From CAWCUK01 sp963798775 (GTDB taxonomy: Bacteria; Bacteroidota; Ignavibacteria; Ignavibacteriales; Ignavibacteriaceae), in contig CAWCUK010000003.1 of the NCBI GenBank assembly GCA_963798775.1, forward strand, positions 186,001 to 250,000: 64,000 bases of DNA, in the 5' to 3' direction. The position numbers and the translations under genes were made by a program. Positions within the stretch are counted from its first letter, which is position 1. Each line of letters begins with the position of its first letter. Positions 24,176 through 32,897 of the stretch are shown here, piece after piece. The notes beneath the pieces were generated by a model. The model did not search any database, was not told the origin of the DNA, and saw nothing but the letters and a program-made list of their open reading frames with translations.

Positions 24176-25015
24176 ATGATAATTTATTTTAACGGTGAAT
24201 TTCTTTCGAAAGAAGATGTTAAAATTTCTCCTTTTGATAGAGGATTTCAGTTTGCCGATGGTATTTATGAAGTAATTCGTTTTGATATTGATGGTTTTTT
24301 TGAATTCGATGAACATATTAAAAGAATGAAGAATGGAATTAAAGAACTAAAAATTAATTTTGATGATTTTAATGGTTTACAAAATATTTCCGATAAACTG
24401 ATTGAAAAAAATTGTTTTGCGGGTAAACGCGCTTTGTTATATTATCAAATTACTCGCGGAGTTTCTTTCCCTAGGAATCATTCTTATCCGAAAGATATTA
24501 GACCGACAGTATTTATTTCCGCTTCTCCTTTAACAACAAATAAGTTTGATATTCTTAACGGCATAAAAATAATTCTTGAGAAAGATTTACGCTGGCAGAG
24601 ATGCGATATAAAAACAATTTCATTATTATATCCCGTGCTCGCTCAACAGAAGGCAAAAGAATTAGGAGCGAAAGAAGTCGTTTTAATAAGAGATAATTAT
24701 GTAACAGAAGGTTCGCATACAAATTTCTGCTGTGTAAAAGACGGTGAAGTTTATACACCGGCGTTATCAAATTATATATTACCCGGAATTACACGAAAAG
24801 TTATTTTGAGAATTTGTGTTGAGTTGGATATTACTGTTCATGAAGAAAATATAAAACGAGATGATTTATTTGATATGGATGAATGTTTTATTATAGGCAC
24901 AACAACTGAAATTACTCCTGTTGTTAGAATCGATGATTTTATTATCGGTGAAGGTATTCCGGGTAAAATCACCCGGAGTCTTCAAAACGAACTTGACAAG
25001 CTTTTAAAATATTAA
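24176..25015 (+). CDS. Class IV aminotransferase (D-amino acid/branched-chain type)
   Basis: A 279-aa fold-type IV PLP enzyme. The N-terminal SPFDRGFQFADGIYEVIRFD, the Arg-rich middle ALLYYQITRGVSFPRNHSYP, the PLP lysine in WQRCDIKTISLL (about residue 145), and the phosphate-binding TEGSHTNFCCVKDGE with TPALSNYILPGITR follow the D-alanine aminotransferase pattern. Such enzymes supply D-amino acids for the cell wall or handle branched-chain amino acids; the DAAT-type opening favours the first. It is a single forward gene flanked by reverse genes and its stop shares the sequence TTAA with the stop of the convergent SDR gene. The ATG has AAGTTAAGAGACTAAA upstream, a weak site. Confidence 0.87.
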   Translation: MIIYFNGEFLSKEDVKISPFDRGFQFADGIYEVIRFDIDGFFEFDEHIKRMKNGIKELKINFDDFNGLQNISDKLIEKNCFAGKRALLYYQITRGVSFPRNHSYPKDIRPTVFISASPLTTNKFDILNGIKIILEKDLRWQRCDIKTISLLYPVLAQQKAKELGAKEVVLIRDNYVTEGSHTNFCCVKDGEVYTPALSNYILPGITRKVILRICVELDITVHEENIKRDDLFDMDECFIIGTTTEITPVVRIDDFIIGEGIPGKITRSLQNELDKLLKY

Positions 25016-26019
25016 CTTTTTTTAAGAAGAAAAATTGCTAATCCCGCTGCCGCTGCTGCTCCGGCGCCTATCAAAGTTAATAATCGCTTCTTTTCTTCAA
25101 GAGCTAGTTCGGGACTAAAAGGACGAGCTTTCGCATCAAAACTACCATGCGCGCCTTTATCGCCTTCAACAGGTTCCCATAAATTATCTTTAGAATTAGG
25201 ATCTTTTATTTTATCGGTTTGCTGAGCTTTATAGCCGCTTTTAGCTAAGTAATAATCAAGAAATCCGGGCATTATTTTATTTCCCACAATTGTTTTTATC
25301 GCAGAAATTCCTACATATATTTCTCTTTTATCATGATGCGCCGCGTAAAAAATTGCTTCGGCGGGAACTTCGGGCTGATAAATAGGCGGAACGGGCTGAG
25401 GTTGATGCATCAATTTATTTCTTACCCAACCGAATTGCGGGGTATTAACCGCGGGGAGCTGTACCATTGTAATTTTAACGTTACTTCCGTCGTGGATTAA
25501 TTCACATCTTATAGAATCTGTGAATCCTCTTATCCCCGATTTAGCGCCGCAGTAAGCCGATTGGAGAGGAATACTTCTATAAGCCAACGCCGATCCGACT
25601 TGTACAATTGAACCATGATTTCTGGGAAGCATTCTTTTTAGTGCTGCCATAGTTCCGTAAACAGCACCTAAATAAGTTACTTCCGTAACTCTTTTAAATT
25701 CTTCCGGAGTAATATGTTTAAAAGGCGCAAAAACAGAAGTCATCGCATCATTTATCCAAATATCAATCGGCCCGAATTCTTCTTCTACTTTTTGCGCGGC
25801 AGCTTCAACTTCATCAGGATTAGAAACATCAGTAGGTATCGCAATTGCCTTTCCGCCGGCTTCTTCCACTTCTTGTTTAGTTTTTTCCAGCGCATCTTTC
25901 CCTCGGGCTAATAAACCTATACAAGCCTTAGTTTCTGAAAATTTTCTTACGGTTGCCCTGCCTACTCCGGCAGTTGCTCCTGTTATTACTACTACTTCTC
26001 TTTTTATATTTTCTTCCAT
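25012..26019 (-). CDS. SDR-family oxidoreductase with C-terminal membrane anchor
   Basis: A 335-aa short-chain dehydrogenase: cofactor motif TGATAGVGRATVR (residues about 14-26), the catalytic Tyr-Lys in SAYCGAKSGIRGF, and an NNA-like INDAMTS. Beyond the standard 250-residue core it carries about 80 extra residues (containing HGSFDAKARPFSPE) and a final hydrophobic helix LLTLIGAGAAAAAGLAIFLLKKS. This long SDR type with a C-terminal anchor often lies in stress or glycan gene clusters, but its substrate is unknown. It lies 26 bp after the GH15 gene at 26045, so the two are probably in one transcript. NADP versus NAD use cannot be told from what is visible. Confidence 0.85.
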   Translation of the reverse strand: MEENIKREVVVITGATAGVGRATVRKFSETKACIGLLARGKDALEKTKQEVEEAGGKAIAIPTDVSNPDEVEAAAQKVEEEFGPIDIWINDAMTSVFAPFKHITPEEFKRVTEVTYLGAVYGTMAALKRMLPRNHGSIVQVGSALAYRSIPLQSAYCGAKSGIRGFTDSIRCELIHDGSNVKITMVQLPAVNTPQFGWVRNKLMHQPQPVPPIYQPEVPAEAIFYAAHHDKREIYVGISAIKTIVGNKIMPGFLDYYLAKSGYKAQQTDKIKDPNSKDNLWEPVEGDKGAHGSFDAKARPFSPELALEEKKRLLTLIGAGAAAAAGLAIFLLKKS

Positions 26020-26044
26020 TAAATTATTACCTTTTTTTAGTTAC

Positions 26045-27337
26045 TTAAACCGGCAAATCTAAATTATCTTCCGGTCCTTTTTTGTTTAAATTATCATTTA
26101 GAAAAAGAGCGGCATTAATTAAACCTAGATGTGTTAATGCTTGGGGATAATTGCCCAAATGTTCTCCCTTAAACCCAAATTGTTCTGAATAAAGGCCGAG
26201 ATGATTTGCGTGTGTAAGCATTTTTTCAAAAGCGAATCTTGCCTTTTGCACAAAACCGGAACGGGAAAGAGATTCTATATACCAAAATGTACAAACACCG
26301 CTTTTTAAGCCGTCGTTAGCAAAACCTTTGTGCCTGTAAACCATAGAATCGGAAACTAAATCTTCTTCAATAACTTTAAGAGTTGAGAGCCAGCGGGGAT
26401 CTTTTGCATCGATAAATCCCGTTAACAGCATTAATAAAATTCCGGCGTCTACCGAATCAGTACCTAAATAATGAACAAAGGTCTGCCTTTTATCATCCCA
26501 AAAATTTTTCAAAATATCTTCTTTAATTTTATCTCTTTCTAAAATCCAATTATCTTCAACTTTAAATTCTAAATCTTCAGCTATTTTAATTCCCCTATCT
26601 AACGCGACCCAGCACATCAATCTGGAATAAAGAAAATGTTTTTTGCCTTTTCTAATTTCCCAAATGCCTTCGTCTTTTTCATTCCAATGTTGGCAAACCC
26701 AATTAAGATGCGGAAATAATTTTTGCCAAAAATTTTCTGTAACCTCTCCCTTATGCTGATGGTAAATATAAATTGAATCGAACATTTCGCCGTAAACATC
26801 AAGTTGAACCTGTTTATAAGCAGCGTTTCCTATTCTAACCGGGGAAGATTTTTTAAATCCTTCAAAATATTTTAATTTTTCTTCTTCTTTGGCCTTGCCT
26901 CCGTCAATAGAAAATAAAACTCCTATAAAACCTCCGTCCCAATTTGCAAGTGCTTTGTGCTCCAGCCAATGCATATAATCTTTTGCTTCATCCATAAAAC
27001 CCAATCTTGTTAAAGCAGTGCAAGCGAATGAGGCATCTCTTAACCAGACGAAACGATAATCCCAATTGCTGGATCCGCCGATATATTCCGGAAGACTATA
27101 TGTTGGAGAAGCAATAATTGAACCTTCCGTTTTAGAGGTAAATAATTTTAAAATTAGTGCGGATTGTTTTACCATTTCGCGCCATCTGCCGGTATAATTT
27201 ATTTTGCTCATCCAAATTTTCCAAAAGCGCATAGTCGCATCATATTTTTTTGTAACAAAATCATGAAGCTCTTTTGCCTCATCATTTTTGCCTGTATCTA
27301 CACCAAGAATAAATTCGGCAGTTTCATCTTTATCCAA
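26045..27337 (-). CDS. GH15 family glycoside hydrolase, second copy, C-terminal part after frameshift
   Basis: This frame gives the barrel domain of a GH15 enzyme: GGSSNWDYRFVWLRDASFACT, the FKKSSPVRIGNAA segment, VDAGILLMLLTGFIDAKDPRW and the EQFGFKGEHLGNYPQALTHLGL end. The reading has no plausible start (its first ATG lies in DKDETAEF, mid-domain) and the preceding domain is in the next frame at 27298-27849. The protein would be about 600 aa if joined. Sequence identity to the copy at 22207 is high at the motifs but not at the DNA level, so the two diverged long ago. Confidence 0.85.
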   Translation of the reverse strand: MDKDETAEFILGVDTGKNDEAKELHDFVTKKYDATMRFWKIWMSKINYTGRWREMVKQSALILKLFTSKTEGSIIASPTYSLPEYIGGSSNWDYRFVWLRDASFACTALTRLGFMDEAKDYMHWLEHKALANWDGGFIGVLFSIDGGKAKEEEKLKYFEGFKKSSPVRIGNAAYKQVQLDVYGEMFDSIYIYHQHKGEVTENFWQKLFPHLNWVCQHWNEKDEGIWEIRKGKKHFLYSRLMCWVALDRGIKIAEDLEFKVEDNWILERDKIKEDILKNFWDDKRQTFVHYLGTDSVDAGILLMLLTGFIDAKDPRWLSTLKVIEEDLVSDSMVYRHKGFANDGLKSGVCTFWYIESLSRSGFVQKARFAFEKMLTHANHLGLYSEQFGFKGEHLGNYPQALTHLGLINAALFLNDNLNKKGPEDNLDLPV

Positions 27338-27849
27338 AAAAAATACTGAATAACCGTCTTCCCCTTTAAAGTTAAATTTTTGTTGCTTCTCAGCCGGATA
27401 GAAATTCCTTCATCTTCGCTGGTAAAAATTATTTCATCTTCGTTTATTTTTGCAGTATGTTTTGACTTGGCATAATTAAAACGGGGCATACATTTCATCT
27501 TAAATTTTATTTTTTCGCGGATACTTTTAACTCTTCTTATTATGAAATTATTTTCCGGTCTTTCTTCTACCGGCATAAAATCTAAAATTTCGCAAGCGCC
27601 GTTCGGCGACAAAAATCGGGTTAATAAAATATTTGTTTCCGGCAGATACATTTGGCGCCTGGAAACATTTTCTAAATCTGGTTTGATAAAAAAACATCCT
27701 CCTTTTTCTTGATCTAAAATAGCTGCAAAAATAGAAGGGGATTCGAAGCTTGGAAAGCATAAAAAATCTATGGAACCATTTATACCCACCAAGGCGGCTG
27801 TATTCATATTTCCTATAACTCCGTAATTTTCTAAAGGCTGATAATCCAT
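27298..27849 (-). CDS. GH15 family glycoside hydrolase, second copy, N-terminal part before frameshift
   Basis: The start MDYQPLENYGVIGNMNTAALVG and the GSIDFLCFPSFESPSIFAAILD block match the complete copy at 22207-24033 residue for residue in places. After NLTLKG the frame drifts into KTVIQYFF and stops. The correct continuation (EDGYSVFFLDKDETAEF) is read in the following frame; a single G missing from the GGGG run at 27361-27364 explains it. The gene is the first of the downstream part of the stress cluster, following the rhodopsin-transducer homologue. Confidence 0.85.
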   Translation of the reverse strand: MDYQPLENYGVIGNMNTAALVGINGSIDFLCFPSFESPSIFAAILDQEKGGCFFIKPDLENVSRRQMYLPETNILLTRFLSPNGACEILDFMPVEERPENNFIIRRVKSIREKIKFKMKCMPRFNYAKSKHTAKINEDEIIFTSEDEGISIRLRSNKNLTLKGKTVIQYFFWIKMKLPNLFLV

Positions 27850-27877
27850 AGATTTTCTTGATGTTTATGGTGAAAAA

Positions 27878-28255
27878 TTATTCTGCCGGAAAGGCGATTG
27901 TACTTAGCAGCGCATTTTCTGCCTGCCTTAAATCGAGCCTGGAATGCTGTACAATTACTGGCACATCGGATTCTATTACGCTTGAATAGTCAGTACCTTT
28001 CGGAATAGGTTCTGGATCAGTTAGATTATTAAAACGGAAGTGTTTGGTTCTTTGCGCCGGTACGGAAAGTTTATACGGCCCAACCGGGTCCCTGTCGGAA
28101 AAGTAAATTGTTATTTCAATGTGAGCTTCTTTTTCCGACGGATTTAAAATACATGCTGTTTCATGACTTAGCATCTGAGGCTCCGGGCCTGTACTGCTTT
28201 CCGGAATATATCCTTCAGCAATAGCCCAAATTTTTTTGCCAATGTTTTTTTCCAT
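27878..28255 (-). CDS. Sensory rhodopsin transducer-like protein (ASRT/DUF1362 family)
   Basis: A 125-aa beta protein, the same length as the Anabaena sensory rhodopsin transducer. It contains the family signature: WAIAEGYIPESSTGPEPQ, the block ETACILNPSEKEAHIEITIYF, then DRDPVGPYKLSVPAQRTKHF and DVPVIVQHSRLDLRQAENAL. In Anabaena it is a soluble tetramer that interacts with a microbial rhodopsin and binds DNA and small sugar-like ligands. No rhodopsin gene is present in this window, so here it probably works with sugar metabolism or stress genes. The ATG has AAAAGGGAAAATA upstream. It lies between the GH15 copy and the PPC protein. Confidence 0.9.
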   Translation of the reverse strand: MEKNIGKKIWAIAEGYIPESSTGPEPQMLSHETACILNPSEKEAHIEITIYFSDRDPVGPYKLSVPAQRTKHFRFNNLTDPEPIPKGTDYSSVIESDVPVIVQHSRLDLRQAENALLSTIAFPAE

Positions 28256-28276
28256 TATTTTCCCTTTTCATCATTT

Positions 28277-28711
28277 TTATACATCAATTAAGGCTAATTG
28301 AAACTTTTCATTAAATTCTCGTTTTAGATATGCCGGAGTTTCAACGAGTACAACTTCTAAAGTAGGCCGTACAATTCCTTCAAGTAAATGTCCGCCGTAC
28401 GCGGTCCCGTCTTCTTTGCCAACAACTATATGTCCGTGAACTTTTGGTTTCCCTTTATGCAAAGTAATATTGCCCGCTAAAGAAAGTACTTCAACTTGTT
28501 CATCAATAATATTTTCTTTATAATCTTTACGTTCAATATTAAAATATCCCAGCTTTACTTTCTTAAAAGCGCCTATCGCGGTAAAATGCACAGCAGTTAA
28601 ATTTTTTTGAACGGCAAAATCTGTTAACCCGGACAATGCTTCTTCATTCTCATCAAAAATTACCGCGTAAGTTTTAGTTCCGTTGTTATCATTAAGCAGT
28701 TTTGATTTCAT
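28277..28711 (-). CDS. PPC/DUF296-domain protein
   Basis: A 144-aa protein of the PPC (plant and prokaryote conserved) family, beta-alpha fold. Visible features are FTAIGAFKKVKLGYFN and the metal-ligand-like KVHGHIVVGKEDGTAYGGHLLEG, with three histidines. Members form trimers; in plants the domain accompanies AT-hook DNA-binding, while the free-standing bacterial form has no settled function. The start codon overlaps the stop of the dehydrogenase as TAATG, which points to coupled translation with it. No signal peptide or membrane segment. Confidence 0.87.
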   Translation of the reverse strand: MKSKLLNDNNGTKTYAVIFDENEEALSGLTDFAVQKNLTAVHFTAIGAFKKVKLGYFNIERKDYKENIIDEQVEVLSLAGNITLHKGKPKVHGHIVVGKEDGTAYGGHLLEGIVRPTLEVVLVETPAYLKREFNEKFQLALIDV

Positions 28712-30561
28712 TAAAATACTCCATTCTTTTTTATTATCTCGTTAGGATAATCATCGGGATGTTTTTGGTCTGAATTATTTATTATCATACTTAAAACTTC
28801 CGCAATATGAAGCGGTCGTCTTTTTGTAAGCTGCATAACTTGCGTTCTGCAGCTGAAACCATTAGCGATAATTAGAGTGTTTTCTTCAGCATCTCTTACG
28901 GCCGGTAATAAAACTCGTTCACCGCATTTCACCGATACATCATATTTTCCTTTTTCAAAACCGAAAGCTCCCGCCATTCCGCAGCAGCCGCTGTCTAAAA
29001 CATTATAGTCCAAATTCATTCTTTTTAGAATTTCTTCTTCTGCATCTAATCCCATTATTGCTTTATGATGGCAATGCCCATGCACAACAGCTTTTCTATT
29101 CAACTGTGGAATCTTCCATCTATCGCTTTGTGTTAAGAATTCACTTAATTGAAATGTCTGCTGATTTAATCTTTTTGCATCTTCATTGTTTGGAAATAAT
29201 TCTATCAGTTCATCGCGGAATACCGCGGTACAACTGGGTTCCAAACCCACAACCGGAATACCTGCGTCTATTTGTGGTTTCAGTTCAGAAAGAGTTTGGC
29301 GAAGAAGATGTTTTGCAAGTTTTAAAAATCCATAATCATAAAGCGGCCTTCCGCAGCATAAAGGAATTTTGGGAATCTCAACATTATAACCCGCTTTGTC
29401 TAAAACTTCTACAGCAGCAATTATGGTTTCTGGATGGAAATTATTATTGAAGGTATCCGGCCATAAAATTATTTTAGGACGATTTTCTTTTTGCACCGGA
29501 GCATTCTTCTTAAACCAACTTCTGAAGGTTTGTTTTGCGAAAGGAGGAATTTTCCTTTCGGGTGATATGCCTGCCATAAATTTTGCTATGCTGCTTAATC
29601 CGGAAGTTTGCGTGAAGAAATTTGCTATTCGCGGAATTTTTGAACCGATTTTTGCATTCCAATAAATTAAACCCATCGCGTATGCGGTGCGGGGACGAAT
29701 TTTATTTTCATAATAATGGGATAGAAATTCTGCCTTGTAAGTCGCCATATCAACATTAACCGGACAATCGCTTTTGCAGCCTTTACAGGCCAGACATAAA
29801 TCTAACGCATCTTTTATATGCTCGCTGTGCCATCCTTCTTTTATGGATTCACCTTGAAGCATTTCAAAAAGCATTCTTGCGCGTCCTCTTGTAGAATGCA
29901 TTTCTTCGCGCGTTACCATATAGCTTGGGCACATAGTTCCGCCGCCGTGCCTGCGGCATTTTCCTACTCCCACACATCTTAAAACTGCTTCGGAAAAATT
30001 TCCGTCATCGGTAGGATATTTAAAATATGTATCTACATTGCGAGGATTATAATCTGTTCCCAGCCGTAAATTCTCGTCAATTTTATAAGGATCGATAACT
30101 TTGCCGGGATTCATTTTCCAGTCCGGATCCCAAATAGATTTAAATTGTCGAAAAGCATCAACAATATCTTCCCCGAACATTTTAGGAAGCAATTCACCGC
30201 GTGCTTGTCCATCGCCGTGTTCTCCGGAAAAGGAACCGTTATATTTATTTACTATATCCGCCGCTTCATAAACAAAACTTCTAAAAGTTTTTATTCCTTC
30301 GGTGGTTCGAAGATCGAAAGGAATTCTTGTATGAATGCAGCCTTGTCCGAAATGGCCGTAAAGCGCGGCGGAGAAATTATATTTCTTCATTAGCCCTTTG
30401 AAATCCCGCAGATAATCACCCACACAATCGGGCGGAATCGCAGAATCTTCCCATCCCGGCCAGGTATCTTTTTCACCAGGTATATGAGCGGTTGCTCCTA
30501 AACCGGATTCTCTAATTTCCCAAACCTTTTCTTCTTCATCTTTATCGTCAAAAAGTTTCAT
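28711..30561 (-). CDS. Large FAD/Fe-S dehydrogenase, C-terminal part after frameshift
   Basis: This frame holds the second half of a YdiJ/GlcDF-type protein: FAD-oxidase C-terminal domain (GHFGQGCIHTRIPFDL, NGSFSGEHGDGQARGE), two 4Fe-4S Cys clusters (CVGVGKCRRHGGGTMCPS and CLACKGCKSDCPVNVD), and two CCG domains (PLCCGRPLYDYG, SGCCGMAGAFGFEKG). The first codon has no ribosome-binding site and lies 8 bp into the upstream frame's end. Enzymes of this build (about 980-1020 aa) oxidise 2-hydroxy acids such as D-lactate or D-2-hydroxyglutarate and pass electrons to quinone. In the joined form the gene would be 28711-31643. Confidence 0.88.
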   Translation of the reverse strand: MKLFDDKDEEEKVWEIRESGLGATAHIPGEKDTWPGWEDSAIPPDCVGDYLRDFKGLMKKYNFSAALYGHFGQGCIHTRIPFDLRTTEGIKTFRSFVYEAADIVNKYNGSFSGEHGDGQARGELLPKMFGEDIVDAFRQFKSIWDPDWKMNPGKVIDPYKIDENLRLGTDYNPRNVDTYFKYPTDDGNFSEAVLRCVGVGKCRRHGGGTMCPSYMVTREEMHSTRGRARMLFEMLQGESIKEGWHSEHIKDALDLCLACKGCKSDCPVNVDMATYKAEFLSHYYENKIRPRTAYAMGLIYWNAKIGSKIPRIANFFTQTSGLSSIAKFMAGISPERKIPPFAKQTFRSWFKKNAPVQKENRPKIILWPDTFNNNFHPETIIAAVEVLDKAGYNVEIPKIPLCCGRPLYDYGFLKLAKHLLRQTLSELKPQIDAGIPVVGLEPSCTAVFRDELIELFPNNEDAKRLNQQTFQLSEFLTQSDRWKIPQLNRKAVVHGHCHHKAIMGLDAEEEILKRMNLDYNVLDSGCCGMAGAFGFEKGKYDVSVKCGERVLLPAVRDAEENTLIIANGFSCRTQVMQLTKRRPLHIAEVLSMIINNSDQKHPDDYPNEIIKKNGVF

Positions 30562-31643
30562 GTCCGGAGGATTATCTTCTTTTTTAAATCATCGATTAAT
30601 TTTTTCGCATAATTATCCGATTCTTCTTTAGTCTCTCCTCCAAATTCAACAAGCAGCCAGCCTTTTCCGTCAGGCAGAAGTTTTCTGTCTTCTTTGTGCA
30701 TTCCTTTCTTCTTCATATAACTGATTAAAAGGTCGTCTATTCCTTCTAATCCAATTGGCTTATGTTTCATAACTTGAGGAACATGATCTCCGGCGTGGAA
30801 AACATCGGGATAACCTAAAACTACTAAAGTCCTCTTTTTAGGCCACGGCACTAGTCTTACTATTGCTTCAACAACTACTACGCATGTGGATTCTGTTCCT
30901 ACTAAAGCACGTGCAACATTAAAATTTTTTTCGGGGAGTAAATCATCCAAATTATAACCGGAAACTCTTCTCGGTATATCCGGAAATCTTTTTCTGATTT
31001 TCTCTGCGTAATTATCCCGCAAACTTCTTAAGCGTTTATAAATATCGGCCTTTCTGCCGCCTTCAGAAATTATTTTTTGATATTCTGCTTCACTTGTTTC
31101 ACCGACTCTGGTTCTTAAGCCGTCATAAGTAATAATTTCTAGTTCTATAACATTATCAACAGTTTTTCCCGCTAATACGGAATGAATACCGCATGAGTTA
31201 TTTCCTATCATACCGCCGAAAGTACAATGATTATGTGTTGCCGGATCCGGCCCGAATGTTAAATCATATTTTTTTACCTCTTTACGAAGAGTATCCAAAA
31301 CTAATCCTGGTTGTACACGGGCAATTTTTTTATCAGCATCTATTTCAAGGATTTTATTCATATGTTTGGAAAAATCCATAACTACCGCGGTATTACAGCA
31401 TTGCCCGGCAAGACTGGTTCCGCCGCCTCTGCTGAGTATAGGAGCACCGTACTTGTTACATAATTTTACAGTTTCATAAACTTCCTCAGCGTCTCTTGGA
31501 ATTACTACTCCAATCGGTATTTGCCTATAATTAGATGCATCCGTAGAATATAAAGCTCTGCTGCCGTCGTCAAAACGAACTTCCTTAACTTTCGATTTTA
31601 ATTCCGAAGCTAAAGATTTACTGTCTATCATTGTTTCCGCCAT
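30558..31643 (-). CDS. Large FAD/Fe-S dehydrogenase, N-terminal part before frameshift
   Basis: The FAD_binding_4 (PCMH) domain: GVVIPRDAEEVYETVKLC, the FAD loop LSRGGGTSLAGQCCNTAVVMD and FGPDPATHNHCTFGGMIGNN. It ends in DDLKKKIILRT at 30558 whereas the next frame reads KKEDNPPDMKLFDDKDEEEKVW, the expected continuation. One A missing from the six-A run (30580-30585 as T on the forward strand) accounts for it. ATAGGATAAGTT precedes the ATG. Together with PoxB-like and enolase-superfamily neighbours it suggests a pathway handling hydroxy acids or sugar acids. Confidence 0.88.
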   Translation of the reverse strand: MAETMIDSKSLASELKSKVKEVRFDDGSRALYSTDASNYRQIPIGVVIPRDAEEVYETVKLCNKYGAPILSRGGGTSLAGQCCNTAVVMDFSKHMNKILEIDADKKIARVQPGLVLDTLRKEVKKYDLTFGPDPATHNHCTFGGMIGNNSCGIHSVLAGKTVDNVIELEIITYDGLRTRVGETSEAEYQKIISEGGRKADIYKRLRSLRDNYAEKIRKRFPDIPRRVSGYNLDDLLPEKNFNVARALVGTESTCVVVVEAIVRLVPWPKKRTLVVLGYPDVFHAGDHVPQVMKHKPIGLEGIDDLLISYMKKKGMHKEDRKLLPDGKGWLLVEFGGETKEESDNYAKKLIDDLKKKIILRT

Positions 31644-31667
31644 AACTTATCCTATTCACAAAATTCT

Positions 31668-32771
31668 TTAAGTAATTAAATATTTTTCAACGTCTTTTCG
31701 TTTAATCTCTATTCCGATTCCGGGTTCAGAAAGATCGGGTTTTAATTGTCCGTTTACAGGCGAGGGAATATTTTCGAATAATATTTTCTCAATTCTTATA
31801 TGGTCATAAAAATATTCTGCATGTATCAAAGGCGGGGCCGCGCAACCAACATGTAAATGAAGGAAAGGTGCCGTATGTGAAGAAAGTTGAATGCACTGTG
31901 ATTCGCAAAGAACCGAAGCTTTTAAAAATCCGGTAAAACCGCCGCAGCGGGAAGCGTCCGCCTGAAGAACATCTACTGAATCGGCTTCAAGCATTCTTCT
32001 GAAATAAAATATATCATAGCCGTATTCACCGGCGGTAATATTCATTGTGGCCGGTGCGTTATTTCTTAAAAGACGCAGTCCGTCTAAATCATCGGATGAG
32101 ACAGGTTCTTCAAACCATTTTACATTTAAAGCCGCAAACTGATTCGCAAAATTAAGCGCTTGTTTTCTGCTGTATGCGCCGTTAGCGTCTACAAAAAGTT
32201 CTGCGTTACTTCCGATTGCGCTTTTTGCCGATTCTACTCTATTAAAATCTTCTTCAGGATTTCTGCCGATTTTCATCTTTACGCGAGGAATTCCTTCATC
32301 AACCCAGCGGCTTAGTTGTTCTTGCAGTCTTTCTATTGAATAAGAAGTAAAACCTCCGCTGCCGTAAATTGGTAAGCTTTCCCTAATTTGGCCGAATAAA
32401 GTTACAAGAGGTACATTGAAAATTTTTGCTTTCAAATCCCACAAAGCTGTATCCATCGCAGCAATAGCGGTTGATGCAATACCAGGTCTTCCAATATTAC
32501 GGATTTCTTTATACATCTTCTGCCAATTTTCGGAAACAGATAATGCGTTGGATTTTTCTATTAAGGTTTTAAACTTCGATTTAATAAGTGCGGCTGTTGA
32601 AAGATCTGAGTAAGTATATCCTATTCCTGTTTTATTATCGGCAGTAATTTCAACAAGAATAATTGTAGTTGAATCCCATTTTAATGTTCCGTCTGATTCC
32701 GGGGAATCGGTGGGAATCTCATAAGCTGAAATTTCTACTTTATCTATCGGTACGAATTCTTTTTCAACCAT
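31668..32771 (-). CDS. Enolase-superfamily mandelate racemase/muconate lactonising enzyme-like
   Basis: A 367-aa enzyme with the N-terminal capping domain and (beta/alpha)7-barrel of the MR/MLE group. Active-site parts: RVKMKIG (KxK, the base, about residue 164), ELFVDANGAY (first metal Asp), KWFEEPVS (second metal acid), NITAGEYGYD (third), then DVLQADASRCGGFTGF and the SSHTAPFLHLH segment that provides a catalytic His. The substrate is not readable, but sugar-acid dehydratases share this KxK plus HTA layout. It is 24 bp upstream of the FAD/Fe-S dehydrogenase, so a shared pathway is likely. AAAGGAAATGG is a good ribosome-binding site. Confidence 0.87.
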   Translation of the reverse strand: MVEKEFVPIDKVEISAYEIPTDSPESDGTLKWDSTTIILVEITADNKTGIGYTYSDLSTAALIKSKFKTLIEKSNALSVSENWQKMYKEIRNIGRPGIASTAIAAMDTALWDLKAKIFNVPLVTLFGQIRESLPIYGSGGFTSYSIERLQEQLSRWVDEGIPRVKMKIGRNPEEDFNRVESAKSAIGSNAELFVDANGAYSRKQALNFANQFAALNVKWFEEPVSSDDLDGLRLLRNNAPATMNITAGEYGYDIFYFRRMLEADSVDVLQADASRCGGFTGFLKASVLCESQCIQLSSHTAPFLHLHVGCAAPPLIHAEYFYDHIRIEKILFENIPSPVNGQLKPDLSEPGIGIEIKRKDVEKYLIT

Positions 32772-32897
32772 TTCCTTTGTACTCTATAAACGAAATCAAA
32801 AAATTTAAAATGAACAAATTATTTCTAAATACTCAGCCGGATAATTTCCGACTGAGTATAAAGAGAGGATAAAAATAACTTCTTTCCGATTTTCAGT

